Source of the DNA: Solitalea longa
GTDB lineage: Bacteria; Bacteroidota; Bacteroidia; Sphingobacteriales; Sphingobacteriaceae
Assembly (NCBI RefSeq): GCF_002920915.1
Contig: NZ_PQVF01000001.1
Span: 1 to 64,000 of the forward strand
Direction of reading: 5' to 3'
Length of the DNA: 64,000 nucleotides
The translations under genes and the position numbers were made by a program. The notes below the pieces were generated by a model. The model saw only the letters and a program-made list of their open reading frames with translations. It made no database searches and was not told the DNA's origin. Below are positions 8,036 through 16,799 of this stretch, in pieces. Positions within the stretch are counted from its first letter, which is position 1, and every line of letters starts with the position of its first letter.

Positions 8036-9370
8036 TTATCTTTTCATTCGTGGCATATTACGCATCATTTTGGCTGCCTGACCTGGGTCGGCGAATACCT
8101 TCATCATTTTGCGCATATCTTCAAACTGTTTTAGGAGTTTGCTCACTTCGGTGGCTGAAGTGCCACTTCCGGCAGCAATTCTATTTCTGCGGGTACCACT
8201 AATTAATTCAGGGTTTTCGCGTTCCAATGGCGTCATTGACTGGATGATCGCTTCAATATGTTTGAATGCGTTGTCATCAATGTCAACATCTTTAATGGCT
8301 TTGCCAACGCCAGGTATCATGCCCATCAAATCTTTAATGTTACCCATTTTCTTGATTTGATTAAGCTGCGAAAGAAAATCGTTAAAGTCGAATTTGTTTT
8401 TACGGATCTTCTTTTGAAGTTCAGCCGCTTGTTTCTCATCGAACTGCTGTTGTGCACGTTCAACTAATGAAACCACGTCACCCATTCCTAAAATACGGGA
8501 AGCCATACGATCTGGATAGAACACGTCGATCGCGTCCATCTTTTCGCCGGTACCGATAAATTTGATAGGCTTATTTACAACTGATTTGATAGAAAGGGCC
8601 GCACCACCACGAGTATCACCATCGAGTTTTGTAAGAACAACACCGGTAAAGTCGAGACGATCGTTGAAAGCCTTGGCTGTATTAACTGCATCCTGACCGG
8701 TCATGGAGTCAACCACAAATAAGATCTCGTGTGGCTGGGTAGCGTCTTTCACTTCAGCGATCTCGTTCATCATTTGCTCGTCGATCGCTAAACGACCGGC
8801 GGTATCGATGATCACCACGTTGCATCCGCTTGCTTTTGCCTGGGCAATACCTGCTTCCGCAATTTTAACCGGATTTTTCGATTCGTAATCGGTATGAACA
8901 GGAACGCCAATTTGATCCGAAAGCACTTTCAACTGATCAATAGCCGCCGGACGATAAACGTCGGCTGCTACCAGGAAAGGCTTTTTGCCTTTTTGCGTTT
9001 TTAAGAAGTTAGCAAGCTTTCCGGTAAAGGTGGTTTTACCCGCACCGTTTAAACCCGCAATAAGGATAATTGATGGATTTTGTTTAAGGTCGAGCTCGGA
9101 AGCATTTCCTCCCATCAACTCCACTAACTCATCGTTAACCACCTTAATCATTAACTGACCCGGAGAAACCGAGGTAAGCACGTTCATGCCTAAGGCTCTT
9201 TCTTTTACGGTGTCGGTAAAGGTTTTTGCAGTTTTATAGTTTACGTCGGCATCAAGAAGCGCTTTACGAACTTCTTTAACGGTTTCAGCCACGTTAATTT
9301 CTGTAATGCTGCCGTGGCCCTTCAGAACTTTAAACGCCCGGTCGAGCTTATCGGATAAATTATCAAACAT
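8036..9370 (-). CDS. ffh: Signal recognition particle protein Ffh
   Basis: 444 residues, the usual length. Order: helical N domain, then G domain with P-loop GLNGAGKTT (about 106-114), DTAGR and TKLDGDTRGG motifs. The Met-rich M domain ends in MRKMMKVFADPGQAAKMMRNMPRMKR-like sequence. The GTPase binds 4.5S RNA and signal sequences on ribosomes and delivers nascent chains to FtsY. It is a single gene with its own strong terminator. No 4.5S RNA gene was recognised in the window. Confidence 0.98.
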   Translation of the reverse strand: MFDNLSDKLDRAFKVLKGHGSITEINVAETVKEVRKALLDADVNYKTAKTFTDTVKERALGMNVLTSVSPGQLMIKVVNDELVELMGGNASELDLKQNPSIILIAGLNGAGKTTFTGKLANFLKTQKGKKPFLVAADVYRPAAIDQLKVLSDQIGVPVHTDYESKNPVKIAEAGIAQAKASGCNVVIIDTAGRLAIDEQMMNEIAEVKDATQPHEILFVVDSMTGQDAVNTAKAFNDRLDFTGVVLTKLDGDTRGGAALSIKSVVNKPIKFIGTGEKMDAIDVFYPDRMASRILGMGDVVSLVERAQQQFDEKQAAELQKKIRKNKFDFNDFLSQLNQIKKMGNIKDLMGMIPGVGKAIKDVDIDDNAFKHIEAIIQSMTPLERENPELISGTRRNRIAAGSGTSATEVSKLLKQFEDMRKMMKVFADPGQAAKMMRNMPRMKR

Positions 9371-9595
9371 AATTTCAGTAACAATCTGATTTCAAGGGCT
9401 GCAAATTTAGTATTTTTTATGGAAGTCTAATGGTTTTTATTCGCCTGCAAGAATAGAAAAGCGATAATGTTCCGATCGTTCATGCCAGGTTAAAACGCCG
9501 TTTAACAAAGGCTGATATCACTTGGTTAATGATTAACCGAGACTTATTTTTTCCTCTTTTTTGTGCACATTTACCAAAAACAAATTCTCTTCTTT

Positions 9596-10351
9596 ATGAA
9601 ATACTCACGGTTACTTACATTTCTTTTTGCTATTTCTTTTTTATTGACGTCGTGCTATGATGCTGTTCAAAAAATACAGTTTACCGAAAATGGCGGCGGA
9701 AACACGTCATACAGTATTGATTTTAGCAAGGGCCTTGCAATGGTTAAAGCCTTTATCCCTGATTCAATTCAGCAATCTCCAGATTTTTCGAAGAAAGTTG
9801 ACACCACTTTTACACTTATTGATGTAATGCCGGATAGCTTGAAAAAAACAAAAAGTGAAGAAGCATTACGCATGTTATCTGCCACTATAATAAATATGAA
9901 TATGGATATGGCGAGCAACCAGTTTAAGGTTGAGTTTAAAGGCACTTCCAACAATGAAGCAGAGCTTCGGTATCGCCTTCAAAACCTTGACAAGGAACTT
10001 TCGGCTACTGATAATATTGCTGGCGGCGCGAAAGGCCTTGCTGGCGGCGCTTCATCAGGATTAAATACTGACTATTTTATTTATGAATACAAGAAAGGCT
10101 ACTTTAAACGCACGGTAGATACGGCTGCGTTCAACAGGAGTCTTGCGCAAAATTCGGCAATTTATGAAATGATGCAGGGCTCAGGCTTAGACGCGAACTT
10201 TGTACTGGAAATGATGTTCCCTAAATCAGTAAAAAAATATAAGTCGACATTGCTTACACTAAGCAGCGATAAAAAGGTAGCCACTCTCAAATATTCGATG
10301 AAGGAGGCGATTAAAACCCCTTCCATTATGAATGTGGAGATCGAGTACTAA
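9596..10351 (+). CDS. Lipoprotein of unknown function
   Basis: From ATG 9596 the product has 251 residues with a classic lipoprotein signal (MKYSRLLTF...LLTSC). A longer frame from 9563 would add 11 residues before the signal and is unlikely. The mature part mixes helical and strand segments, with a short Gly/Ala-rich loop (GGAKGLAGGASSG) near the middle. No family is recognised. It is monocistronic, ending at a strong hairpin. Confidence 0.75.
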   Translation: MKYSRLLTFLFAISFLLTSCYDAVQKIQFTENGGGNTSYSIDFSKGLAMVKAFIPDSIQQSPDFSKKVDTTFTLIDVMPDSLKKTKSEEALRMLSATIINMNMDMASNQFKVEFKGTSNNEAELRYRLQNLDKELSATDNIAGGAKGLAGGASSGLNTDYFIYEYKKGYFKRTVDTAAFNRSLAQNSAIYEMMQGSGLDANFVLEMMFPKSVKKYKSTLLTLSSDKKVATLKYSMKEAIKTPSIMNVEIEY

Positions 10352-10382
10352 AAGGGAGTTCAGGATACTATATAAAATAAAA

Positions 10383-10410
10383 AACCGCTAAGAATCGTTT
10401 CTTAGCGGTT
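10383..10410. terminator. Bidirectional terminator
   Basis: Arms AACCGCTAAG and CTTAGCGGTT flanked by A-run and T-run, between convergent genes ending at 10351 (+) and 10438 (-). Confidence 0.88.
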
Positions 10411-10437
10411 TTTTCCTTAATATGATGGGTTGAAGAT

Positions 10438-10650
10438 TTATTCTCCTTTTGGCCAGTATAAATAAAAAGCTATAAAAAACGGCTCAATTCCAAACATTGT
10501 TAAGTAAATTTTACCTAAGGTTTCAATGAATGTAGTTTGAGCAACTTTGTCGCCCATATTGAAAACTGCTAATGCACTGATAAGTAAAATGATGGCAAGT
10601 ATTAAATTAAATGTCATCAGTTTTGGTATCAAATTATCTTTTCTTTTCAT
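10438..10650 (-). CDS. Small two-helix membrane protein
   Basis: 70 residues. There is a basic N-terminus, a hydrophobic helix at about 11-31 and another at about 48-64 ending in YWPKGE. No family assignment. It is convergent with the lipoprotein gene and shares its terminator. The 286 bases upstream (10651-10936) are AT-rich, and I recognise nothing in them. Confidence 0.5.
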   Translation of the reverse strand: MKRKDNLIPKLMTFNLILAIILLISALAVFNMGDKVAQTTFIETLGKIYLTMFGIEPFFIAFYLYWPKGE

Positions 10651-10936
10651 CAGAGTATTAATTTCTCTATATCTTGTTATTTAATTCTGAAATCAGTTTT
10701 TCTGTATTTCATCGACAAAAATATAAAAATTACCCAAAAAGCAATTCAAACTGAAAATTAATCTCTTTTAAAAAATAGGGTTTAAATAGGATCGATTACT
10801 TATTCATCCATCTGTAAAAACGGTTAAAAAGAGTTTTTACGGGCCATACCAATTTCTGAAATTCTGCTACCATAATCTTTTCCTGATTCTAAAAACAATC
10901 TGCCTCTATAACGCTGTTTGGTAGACACATATTATG

Positions 10937-11257
10937 CTATGGTAGTTTTTTCAGTCCTTCTTTTTCAATGGGTATAATCTCATCTTTTTCTTTATAGACC
11001 AGGTATTTACCAATCCAGGCCAAAGTAAAAGTTGGTATTACATCAGTTCCAGGCAGTATTTCTTCCAGGAAATTAAAAGCACCCCCAATAAGGCCCATTT
11101 TTCTTCTGAATAAGAAAAAAAAGACGATGGCTGAAAAGGGCGCCCAAAACAGATCGCCCAGCTCGCCCAAAATCGGAATGGAATAAGTGCCCATGCCTAA
11201 AAAATCCATAACAAGACAAATGGCAAGGTCCGTATATTTCTTATTGGAGGCTTTCAT
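10937..11257 (-). CDS. Conserved-type small membrane protein, function unknown
   Basis: 106 residues with amphipathic and hydrophobic helices around 10-28, 36-50 and 70-88, and a charged tail. The Gly/Pro-rich centre (GAFNFLEEILPGTDVIPTFT) suggests a structured re-entrant loop. It begins 13 bases after the M1 peptidase gene in the same direction, so it is probably cotranscribed with it. I do not recognise a named family. Confidence 0.65.
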   Translation of the reverse strand: MKASNKKYTDLAICLVMDFLGMGTYSIPILGELGDLFWAPFSAIVFFFLFRRKMGLIGGAFNFLEEILPGTDVIPTFTLAWIGKYLVYKEKDEIIPIEKEGLKKLP

Positions 11258-11270
11258 TTCGTTTTCTAAA

Positions 11271-12908
11271 TCAATACTTCTTTATGTCAATGTAAAAAAG
11301 GTCCTCAGCAACCTTAATTTCTGAAAGTCGTGTTGCCGATAGCCTCTGCCAGCTGGTAGTTGGATAAATGAATTGCCAGTTGTTAGCTGCTTGGGCTATT
11401 TTTATTGGCATATCAAATCCGGCAACATCCGCTTTCCATCTATACAACAGATCACCGTTTTCTTCCTTAAGCTCCAGCAAAGGAATATGGGTATATTTAA
11501 GATATTGGTAAAACACTTTAGTTAAATCTCTGCCCGACTTCTTATTGATGAAATCTATAATATCTTCAGTAGTAACGGTTTGCTGTTTAAATTTAGTTTG
11601 AATTCCCTTTAAAATATCAAAGAAAATATCATCGCCTACAATGCTTCTGATGGTATGCAACATTAGGCCGCCTTTGTAATACATATCTCCTGAGCCTTCT
11701 TCATTTACTCCATAAGGACCAATGATAGGTTTGTCATTGGCTACTTTATGCTTATAGCCATTCTCATAAGCCAGGTAATCGGCATAGCCAAACTCGCATT
11801 CAACATAAAGCGCCTCTGAGTAATTGGTAAACCCTTCGTGTATCCACATATCGGCAATGTCTTTTGCGGTAACATTATTGCCAAACCATTCATGTCCGCT
11901 TTCATGAATAATTATAAAGTCGAATTTATTACCAATACCGCTACCGGTAAGATCATTACCCAGGTATCCATTTTTGTATTTGTTGCCATAGGCCACCGCA
12001 CTTTGATGCTCCATACCCAGGTAAGGGGCATCAACTAACTTATAACCATCTTCATAAAACGGATAAGGACCAAAACGCTTTTCAAAACAGGCAAGCATAG
12101 GCTTTACCTGTTTAAACTGTTCTTTTGCCTTTTCAACATTTTCGCGCAGCACATAGTAATCCAGGTCCAGATCGTTAAACTTATCTTTTAGGTGTTCATA
12201 CTTGCCAATGTTTACTGTTACATCGTAATTATTGATGGGGTTGCTAACAAACCAATTGTATTGGGTAAAGCCATTTTTCAGATCAACAGTTGAGCGTAAG
12301 CGACCGTTGGAAACATTCATCAAGCTGCTCGGTACGGCAACGCTGATCATCATGCTGTCGGGTTCATCACTTTGGTGTTCTTTATTGGGCCACCAAAGGC
12401 TGGCTCCAGTTCCCTGGCAAGCCACACCCGCCCAGGTATCTCCCTGTTTATCCCTGGTCCAAACAAAGCCGCCATCCCACGGCGCTCTTTTCGCAACAAT
12501 GGGTTTTCCCGAATAATAAAAACGGAGGGTTTGAGTAGTTCCAGTCTTAACTTTTTCAGGAAAATCAATAAATACGGCTCCAAATTCGCGCTTGTATTTA
12601 AGTTCGAGGTCGTTCCAAACGATCTTTTCTACTTTCATATTTTCGAAAAGATCTACTTGCATCCGTTTAAACTCTTTAACTGTTTTAAACCGAATGTCGT
12701 TATAGCCGTTAATTGACTTATTAACAGGGTCGATTTTTATGTCGAGGTGATAAAAAGACACATCATAACAGGTGCGTTCGGGACTTAAGGTACCCCTTAA
12801 GGTATCGGCGCGCGTGAAATGCCGGTGATTATCCATTAACTGGGCATTTGAAAAAAGCGCGCCACAGCTAAGAAAGGAAGTAAGAAACAAGGTTTTTTTA
12901 AGATTCAT
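11271..12908 (-). CDS. Secreted M1 family zinc metallopeptidase
   Basis: 545 residues with an N-terminal signal peptide ending near residue 22. The zinc ligands are His335, His339 (HESGHEWFGN) and Glu358 (IHEGFTNYSE). The substrate-binding segment reads LGMEHQSAVAYGN, the variant found in many bacterial M1 peptidases in place of GAMEN. The beta-sandwich N-domain carries conserved YDVxFYHLD. It lacks the long C-terminal helical domain of classical aminopeptidase N. It lies in a leftward set with a hemerythrin-like gene (8 bases upstream) and a small membrane protein. Confidence 0.9.
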   Translation of the reverse strand: MNLKKTLFLTSFLSCGALFSNAQLMDNHRHFTRADTLRGTLSPERTCYDVSFYHLDIKIDPVNKSINGYNDIRFKTVKEFKRMQVDLFENMKVEKIVWNDLELKYKREFGAVFIDFPEKVKTGTTQTLRFYYSGKPIVAKRAPWDGGFVWTRDKQGDTWAGVACQGTGASLWWPNKEHQSDEPDSMMISVAVPSSLMNVSNGRLRSTVDLKNGFTQYNWFVSNPINNYDVTVNIGKYEHLKDKFNDLDLDYYVLRENVEKAKEQFKQVKPMLACFEKRFGPYPFYEDGYKLVDAPYLGMEHQSAVAYGNKYKNGYLGNDLTGSGIGNKFDFIIIHESGHEWFGNNVTAKDIADMWIHEGFTNYSEALYVECEFGYADYLAYENGYKHKVANDKPIIGPYGVNEEGSGDMYYKGGLMLHTIRSIVGDDIFFDILKGIQTKFKQQTVTTEDIIDFINKKSGRDLTKVFYQYLKYTHIPLLELKEENGDLLYRWKADVAGFDMPIKIAQAANNWQFIYPTTSWQRLSATRLSEIKVAEDLFYIDIKKY

Positions 12909-12915
12909 TGATTGA

Positions 12916-13359
12916 TTAAGGTTTAAAATCTGAAAGGTGCTGGTCTGAGAATCTTTGCTGAATTAGTTGAAAGAGCTTGCGCTCCTGAAGTCGAATGTTG
13001 TGAATGAGTAATGTACTGATCTGATTCATTACTTCGGAAGCATTTTCGTTTTCCGACAGTTGTTCAAAAAGCTGAATGATCTTTTCCTGTTCGGCAGAGA
13101 TCTCTTGTATGAGTTTGTCAATTTCCGAATCGTGTCCTGAAAAGTAGCTGAACACTTTAAACTGCTCATTTTTGAAATATGATTTTAAGTGACCGGTGTA
13201 AAAACTTAAAGCATATTGTTTACGTTCTTCAAATGATGAAGGCTTTCCCTTATAAACAGGCATCTTGCTGCTGATCAATTGTGCAAGGACCAGAATATCA
13301 TGGTGCTTTTGTGAAATTGGAATAAGCGATGAATGGCGTTTTAAAGGTTTTTGAGTCAT
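12916..13359 (-). CDS. Hemerythrin-like four-helix protein with altered iron ligands
   Basis: 147 residues, all helical. The N-terminal HSSLIPISQKHHDILVLAQL matches the hemerythrin HHE family, which binds a di-iron centre and senses or carries O2 or NO. In the usual HLxPHFxxEE segment the second His is Tyr61. In the usual HIRxEER segment the sequence is NIRLQER, with His120 one position earlier and Gln125 for Glu. Several metal ligands therefore differ from the family pattern, and di-iron binding is doubtful. It is upstream of and nearly contiguous with the M1 peptidase. Confidence 0.75.
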   Translation of the reverse strand: MTQKPLKRHSSLIPISQKHHDILVLAQLISSKMPVYKGKPSSFEERKQYALSFYTGHLKSYFKNEQFKVFSYFSGHDSEIDKLIQEISAEQEKIIQLFEQLSENENASEVMNQISTLLIHNIRLQERKLFQLIQQRFSDQHLSDFKP

Positions 13360-13601
13360 TTAACAATAGCAATAAACATAACAAACAAAAACAAAGTCGT
13401 GGTAATATTAAAAAAAACCGGAAGCAATTTGTTGATACAAATTATTTACATCAATATCGTTACTTAAACAGCCATAAATAAGTAAAAATGATCCTTACTT
13501 TTCGGTACTTTGTTTGTTTATATGTTGAAATTGCAAGCATATTCGTTCTTATGAATATTATTGCATAAATTATTAAAAAGAATACCCTAACCCTCAAGAG
13601 A

Positions 13602-15695
13602 ATGATTAAAAAATTGATGCTGGAAGCTATGGCCTTTTCGTTCATAGTTAGTTCATGTTCAGCAACTCCTTCGCGCCTTACTACTGATGTGGGTTCGGGC
13701 AAATTTAACTTGCAACCCGAGCCGAAGCACTTTATGGTAGCCAAAGTGATTACCGGTGCAATTGAAGAGTACCACTACAAAAAAGTTAAACTTAATGACT
13801 CATTGTCTTCTCAGATTTTCAACAGGTACTTAAAGGACCTTGATGGATCGAGAAGTACCTTATTAGCATCGGATGTAAAGGACTTTGAGCAATACCGCTA
13901 CGTAATTGATAATCAGTTGGAAGCAGCTGATCTTACTGCGGGTTATTATATATATAACCGTTATGCCGACAGGCTAAGTCAGCGGGTTGACTACGCCCTT
14001 TCATTGCTTAATGGAAAGCAGAACCTGGACTCTACGGACACCTATGAGCTGGACCGGGAAAAAGAACCTTGGTTTGCTTCTACTGCAGATCTTAATACCT
14101 ATTGGAGTAAACGAGTTCGGTACGAATTAATAAGCCAAAAGTTAATTAGTAAAGACGAACAAAAGGCATATGATATTATTAAGAAACGATACCAGAATTT
14201 AAAATCGACCTTAGAGAAACTGAAAAGTGAAGATGTGTTTGAAACGTATATGAATGCGTTTTCTTCAACAGTTGAGCCGCATACGGTTTATCTTTCTCCA
14301 AAGAATTCTGCCGATTTTAAAATTGATATGTCACGTGCTTTAGAGGGCATTGGGGCAACACTTCGTTCTGAAGATGGATACACCAAAATTGTGCAGCTTA
14401 CCAAAGCAGGCCCGGCTGAAAAAAGCAAGCAGGTGCAGCCAAATGACCGCATCATCGCTGTGGCACAAGGTAAAGATGGAGAGTTTGAAGATGTAGTAGG
14501 ATGGAGAATTGATGATGTTGTAGGTAAAATTCGCGGTCCAAAAGGAACCGTGGTTCGTTTGCAGATCATTCCATCGGGTGCTGATGTAAATTCTACGCCT
14601 AAAACGGTGGTACTGGTTCGTGATAAAGTTGTTTTGAGCGATCAACAGGCTCAAAGTGAAGTTAAACAGGTAAACTTTAACGGCAAGGTGTATAAGATCG
14701 GGGTTATTAGTGTTCCGGCCTTCTATATTGATTGGGATGCGATGCGCAAAAAAGATCCGAACTATACTTCAACAACCCGTGACGTTAAAAATGCCTTAAT
14801 TAAATTTAAAGCCCAAGGTGTAGACGGCGTTGTAATGGATCTGCGAAATAATGGCGGTGGATCATTGAAAGAGGCGATCGAATTAAGTGGATTGTTTATT
14901 AAAACAGGGCCGGTAGTACAGGTAAGAGAGGCTGGAGGCAGCGTGACTGTTAATGAAGATAATGATCCGGACATTACCTACAGCGGGCCGCTTACTGTTT
15001 TGGTAAACCGCTTTAGCGCATCAGCTTCAGAAATTTTTGCTGCGGCAATGCAGGATTACCAACGCGGTTTGGTTATTGGCGAACAAACCTACGGCAAAGG
15101 AACCGTACAAACAGCCGCAGCCATCAACGAATTAATCAATAAACAGGATAACCTGGGACAATTGAATTTAACTGTTGCCAAGTTTTATCGCATTAGTGGT
15201 GGAAGTACCCAACATAAAGGCGTAATTCCTGATATTTCGTTTCCAAGTATGTTCCCTGCTGATAAATTCGGCGAAAGCTCTGAGCCAACCGCTTTACCTT
15301 GGGATCAGATCAATCCTGCACAGTATTCACCGGTTGGTAAATTGGTGAATCTAAAACCATCATTGAGCACTGATCATGTGAAACGGATGGAGGGAAGTCC
15401 AGAGTACAAATACCTGTTAGAAGATATCAAAGAGTTTGAGCAAAATGAGAGCCGGAAAACGGTCGTATTAAACATTGATGAACTGAAGAAAGAGCGTGAA
15501 GCAAAAGAAGATGAAGACCTTGTTAGATTCAACGCCCGCAGAAAGGCTTTAGGTGAAAAACCGGTAGCCAAAGGCACTAGTCTTACTCCTTTGAATAACG
15601 ATTTTGTAAAAGACGAAAGCCTGCAGATTACGGCTGAGTTGATTAACAAAACAATGCCAAACACCATTGTTGAAAAAGTTCCTAATAAATTTTAG
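13602..15695 (+). CDS. prc: Tail-specific carboxy-terminal protease (S41A, Prc-like)
   Basis: 697 residues, the size of Prc/Tsp. The N-terminus has a lipobox-like IVSSC, so it may be a periplasmic lipoprotein. Order: helical N-terminal domain, PDZ domain (about 235-330, GIGATLR...), then S41 catalytic domain. The Ser/Lys dyad is Ser474 (SASASEIF) and Lys499 (YGKGTVQ), spaced 25 residues as in E. coli Prc. A DUF3340-type C-terminal region follows. It degrades or trims periplasmic proteins from their C-termini. It is monocistronic with a terminator just downstream. Confidence 0.93.
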   Translation: MIKKLMLEAMAFSFIVSSCSATPSRLTTDVGSGKFNLQPEPKHFMVAKVITGAIEEYHYKKVKLNDSLSSQIFNRYLKDLDGSRSTLLASDVKDFEQYRYVIDNQLEAADLTAGYYIYNRYADRLSQRVDYALSLLNGKQNLDSTDTYELDREKEPWFASTADLNTYWSKRVRYELISQKLISKDEQKAYDIIKKRYQNLKSTLEKLKSEDVFETYMNAFSSTVEPHTVYLSPKNSADFKIDMSRALEGIGATLRSEDGYTKIVQLTKAGPAEKSKQVQPNDRIIAVAQGKDGEFEDVVGWRIDDVVGKIRGPKGTVVRLQIIPSGADVNSTPKTVVLVRDKVVLSDQQAQSEVKQVNFNGKVYKIGVISVPAFYIDWDAMRKKDPNYTSTTRDVKNALIKFKAQGVDGVVMDLRNNGGGSLKEAIELSGLFIKTGPVVQVREAGGSVTVNEDNDPDITYSGPLTVLVNRFSASASEIFAAAMQDYQRGLVIGEQTYGKGTVQTAAAINELINKQDNLGQLNLTVAKFYRISGGSTQHKGVIPDISFPSMFPADKFGESSEPTALPWDQINPAQYSPVGKLVNLKPSLSTDHVKRMEGSPEYKYLLEDIKEFEQNESRKTVVLNIDELKKEREAKEDEDLVRFNARRKALGEKPVAKGTSLTPLNNDFVKDESLQITAELINKTMPNTIVEKVPNKF

Positions 15696-15722
15696 TCTTC
15701 CGTGTGAAGTATAAATATTAAG

Positions 15723-15748
15723 CGGACAGGGTTTTAAAGCTCTGTCCG
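15723..15748 (+). terminator. Terminator of prc
   Basis: Arms CGGACAG and CTGTCCG with a 12-base loop, followed by TTTGTTTT. Confidence 0.8.
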
Positions 15749-15822
15749 TTTGTTTTATCCTCATTTCTGTACGGTAACATAAATTTTGATTTTCTTTGTT
15801 ATACCTGTAATTAAACCTATAA

Positions 15823-16707
15823 ATGGAAGAGATTTTAAGGTCGCCTATCAATAATAACGAGTTAGCCGAATTTATTACCGCTACTGATTATATGGTAAGC
15901 GGTAACGACTTTTCCATCAAGATTGACGAAGAAACAGGCTTGCTGGTAACCACTCCCCGCCCAAAGGAAGAGGAGCTGGGGAAATATTACGACAGCAAAG
16001 ATTATATATCGCATACCGATGGGAATGAGAGTTTTTTTGAGAAGATCTATAATCAGGTTAGAAACTACACACTTAAAAAGAAATTAAAATTGGTTGCGTC
16101 TAAACATGCTAAAGGCGCACTGCTAGATGTAGGTTGTGGTACAGGTGCCTTTCTACAAACCTGCCTGTTAGCAAAATGGGATGTAACCGGAGTTGAGCCT
16201 GATAGTAAAGCAGCAACATTAGCTAAGGCTAAGGTTACTGTACCAATACATTCTTCTCTGTTTGAAATAGCCTTGGACGGCAAACAATTTGATGTGATAA
16301 CTATGTGGCATGTTTTGGAACATGTTCCTGATTTGAATCATACCATTGATCGATTAAAAAGCCTGCTTTCTCCCCAAGGTGTTTTAATAATAGCGGTTCC
16401 CAATTATAATTCTTATGATGCGTTGCATTATGGTCGTTTTTGGGCAGCCTATGATGTTCCTCGTCACCTTTATCATTTCTCTCAGCCATCAATTAAAGCA
16501 CTTTTTGGCAATCATGATTTTGAGCTAAAAGAGACCAACTCCATGGTCTTTGATTCATTTTATATAAGTCTATTAAGCGAGCAATATAAGACTGGCAGAA
16601 AAAAGTGGTTTTCAGCATTTTTAATGGGTCTCGAATCCAATATTAAAGCTCAGCAAACCGGTGAATACTCTTCTCTTATCTATGTGTTTAATAAAATGAA
16701 AGGATAA
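15823..16707 (+). CDS. Class I SAM-dependent methyltransferase
   Basis: 294 residues. The SAM-binding motif I is LLDVGCGTGAF (about 101-111), motif II lies around GVEPD, and MWHVLEHVPDL is the post-motif helix typical of the Methyltransf_23/UbiG-like group. The N-terminal 60 residues include a segment resembling a short substrate module (EEELGKYYDSKDYISH). This layout is common in methyltransferases acting on sugars or lipids in cell-envelope loci, but the substrate cannot be told. It is cytosolic, with no signal peptide. Confidence 0.88.
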   Translation: MEEILRSPINNNELAEFITATDYMVSGNDFSIKIDEETGLLVTTPRPKEEELGKYYDSKDYISHTDGNESFFEKIYNQVRNYTLKKKLKLVASKHAKGALLDVGCGTGAFLQTCLLAKWDVTGVEPDSKAATLAKAKVTVPIHSSLFEIALDGKQFDVITMWHVLEHVPDLNHTIDRLKSLLSPQGVLIIAVPNYNSYDALHYGRFWAAYDVPRHLYHFSQPSIKALFGNHDFELKETNSMVFDSFYISLLSEQYKTGRKKWFSAFLMGLESNIKAQQTGEYSSLIYVFNKMKG

Positions 16708-16784
16708 GACGATTAAAATACTGATGACGATACAGTTGTAATAGGCTAATAATCAGACATAAAATCATTAACTTCATAGAAAAC

Positions 16785-16792
16785 TAACTTTG
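16785..16792 (+). promoter_or_regulatory. Bacteroidota -7 promoter box
   Basis: TAACTTTG fits TAnnTTTG and lies 8 bases before the peptidase start, implying a very short leader. No clear -33 TTG is seen at the expected distance. Confidence 0.5.
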
Positions 16793-16799
16793 GTTATCT

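Noticed and set aside
12232-12716. Three overlapping frames on both strands within the second M1 peptidase
   Set aside because: All are shadows of the peptidase coding sequence; no protein-like composition.
13460-13744. 94-codon minus-strand frame before and inside prc
   Set aside because: Overlaps the prc start and signal peptide; sequence has no family features. The hydrophobic stretch comes from AT-rich intergenic DNA.
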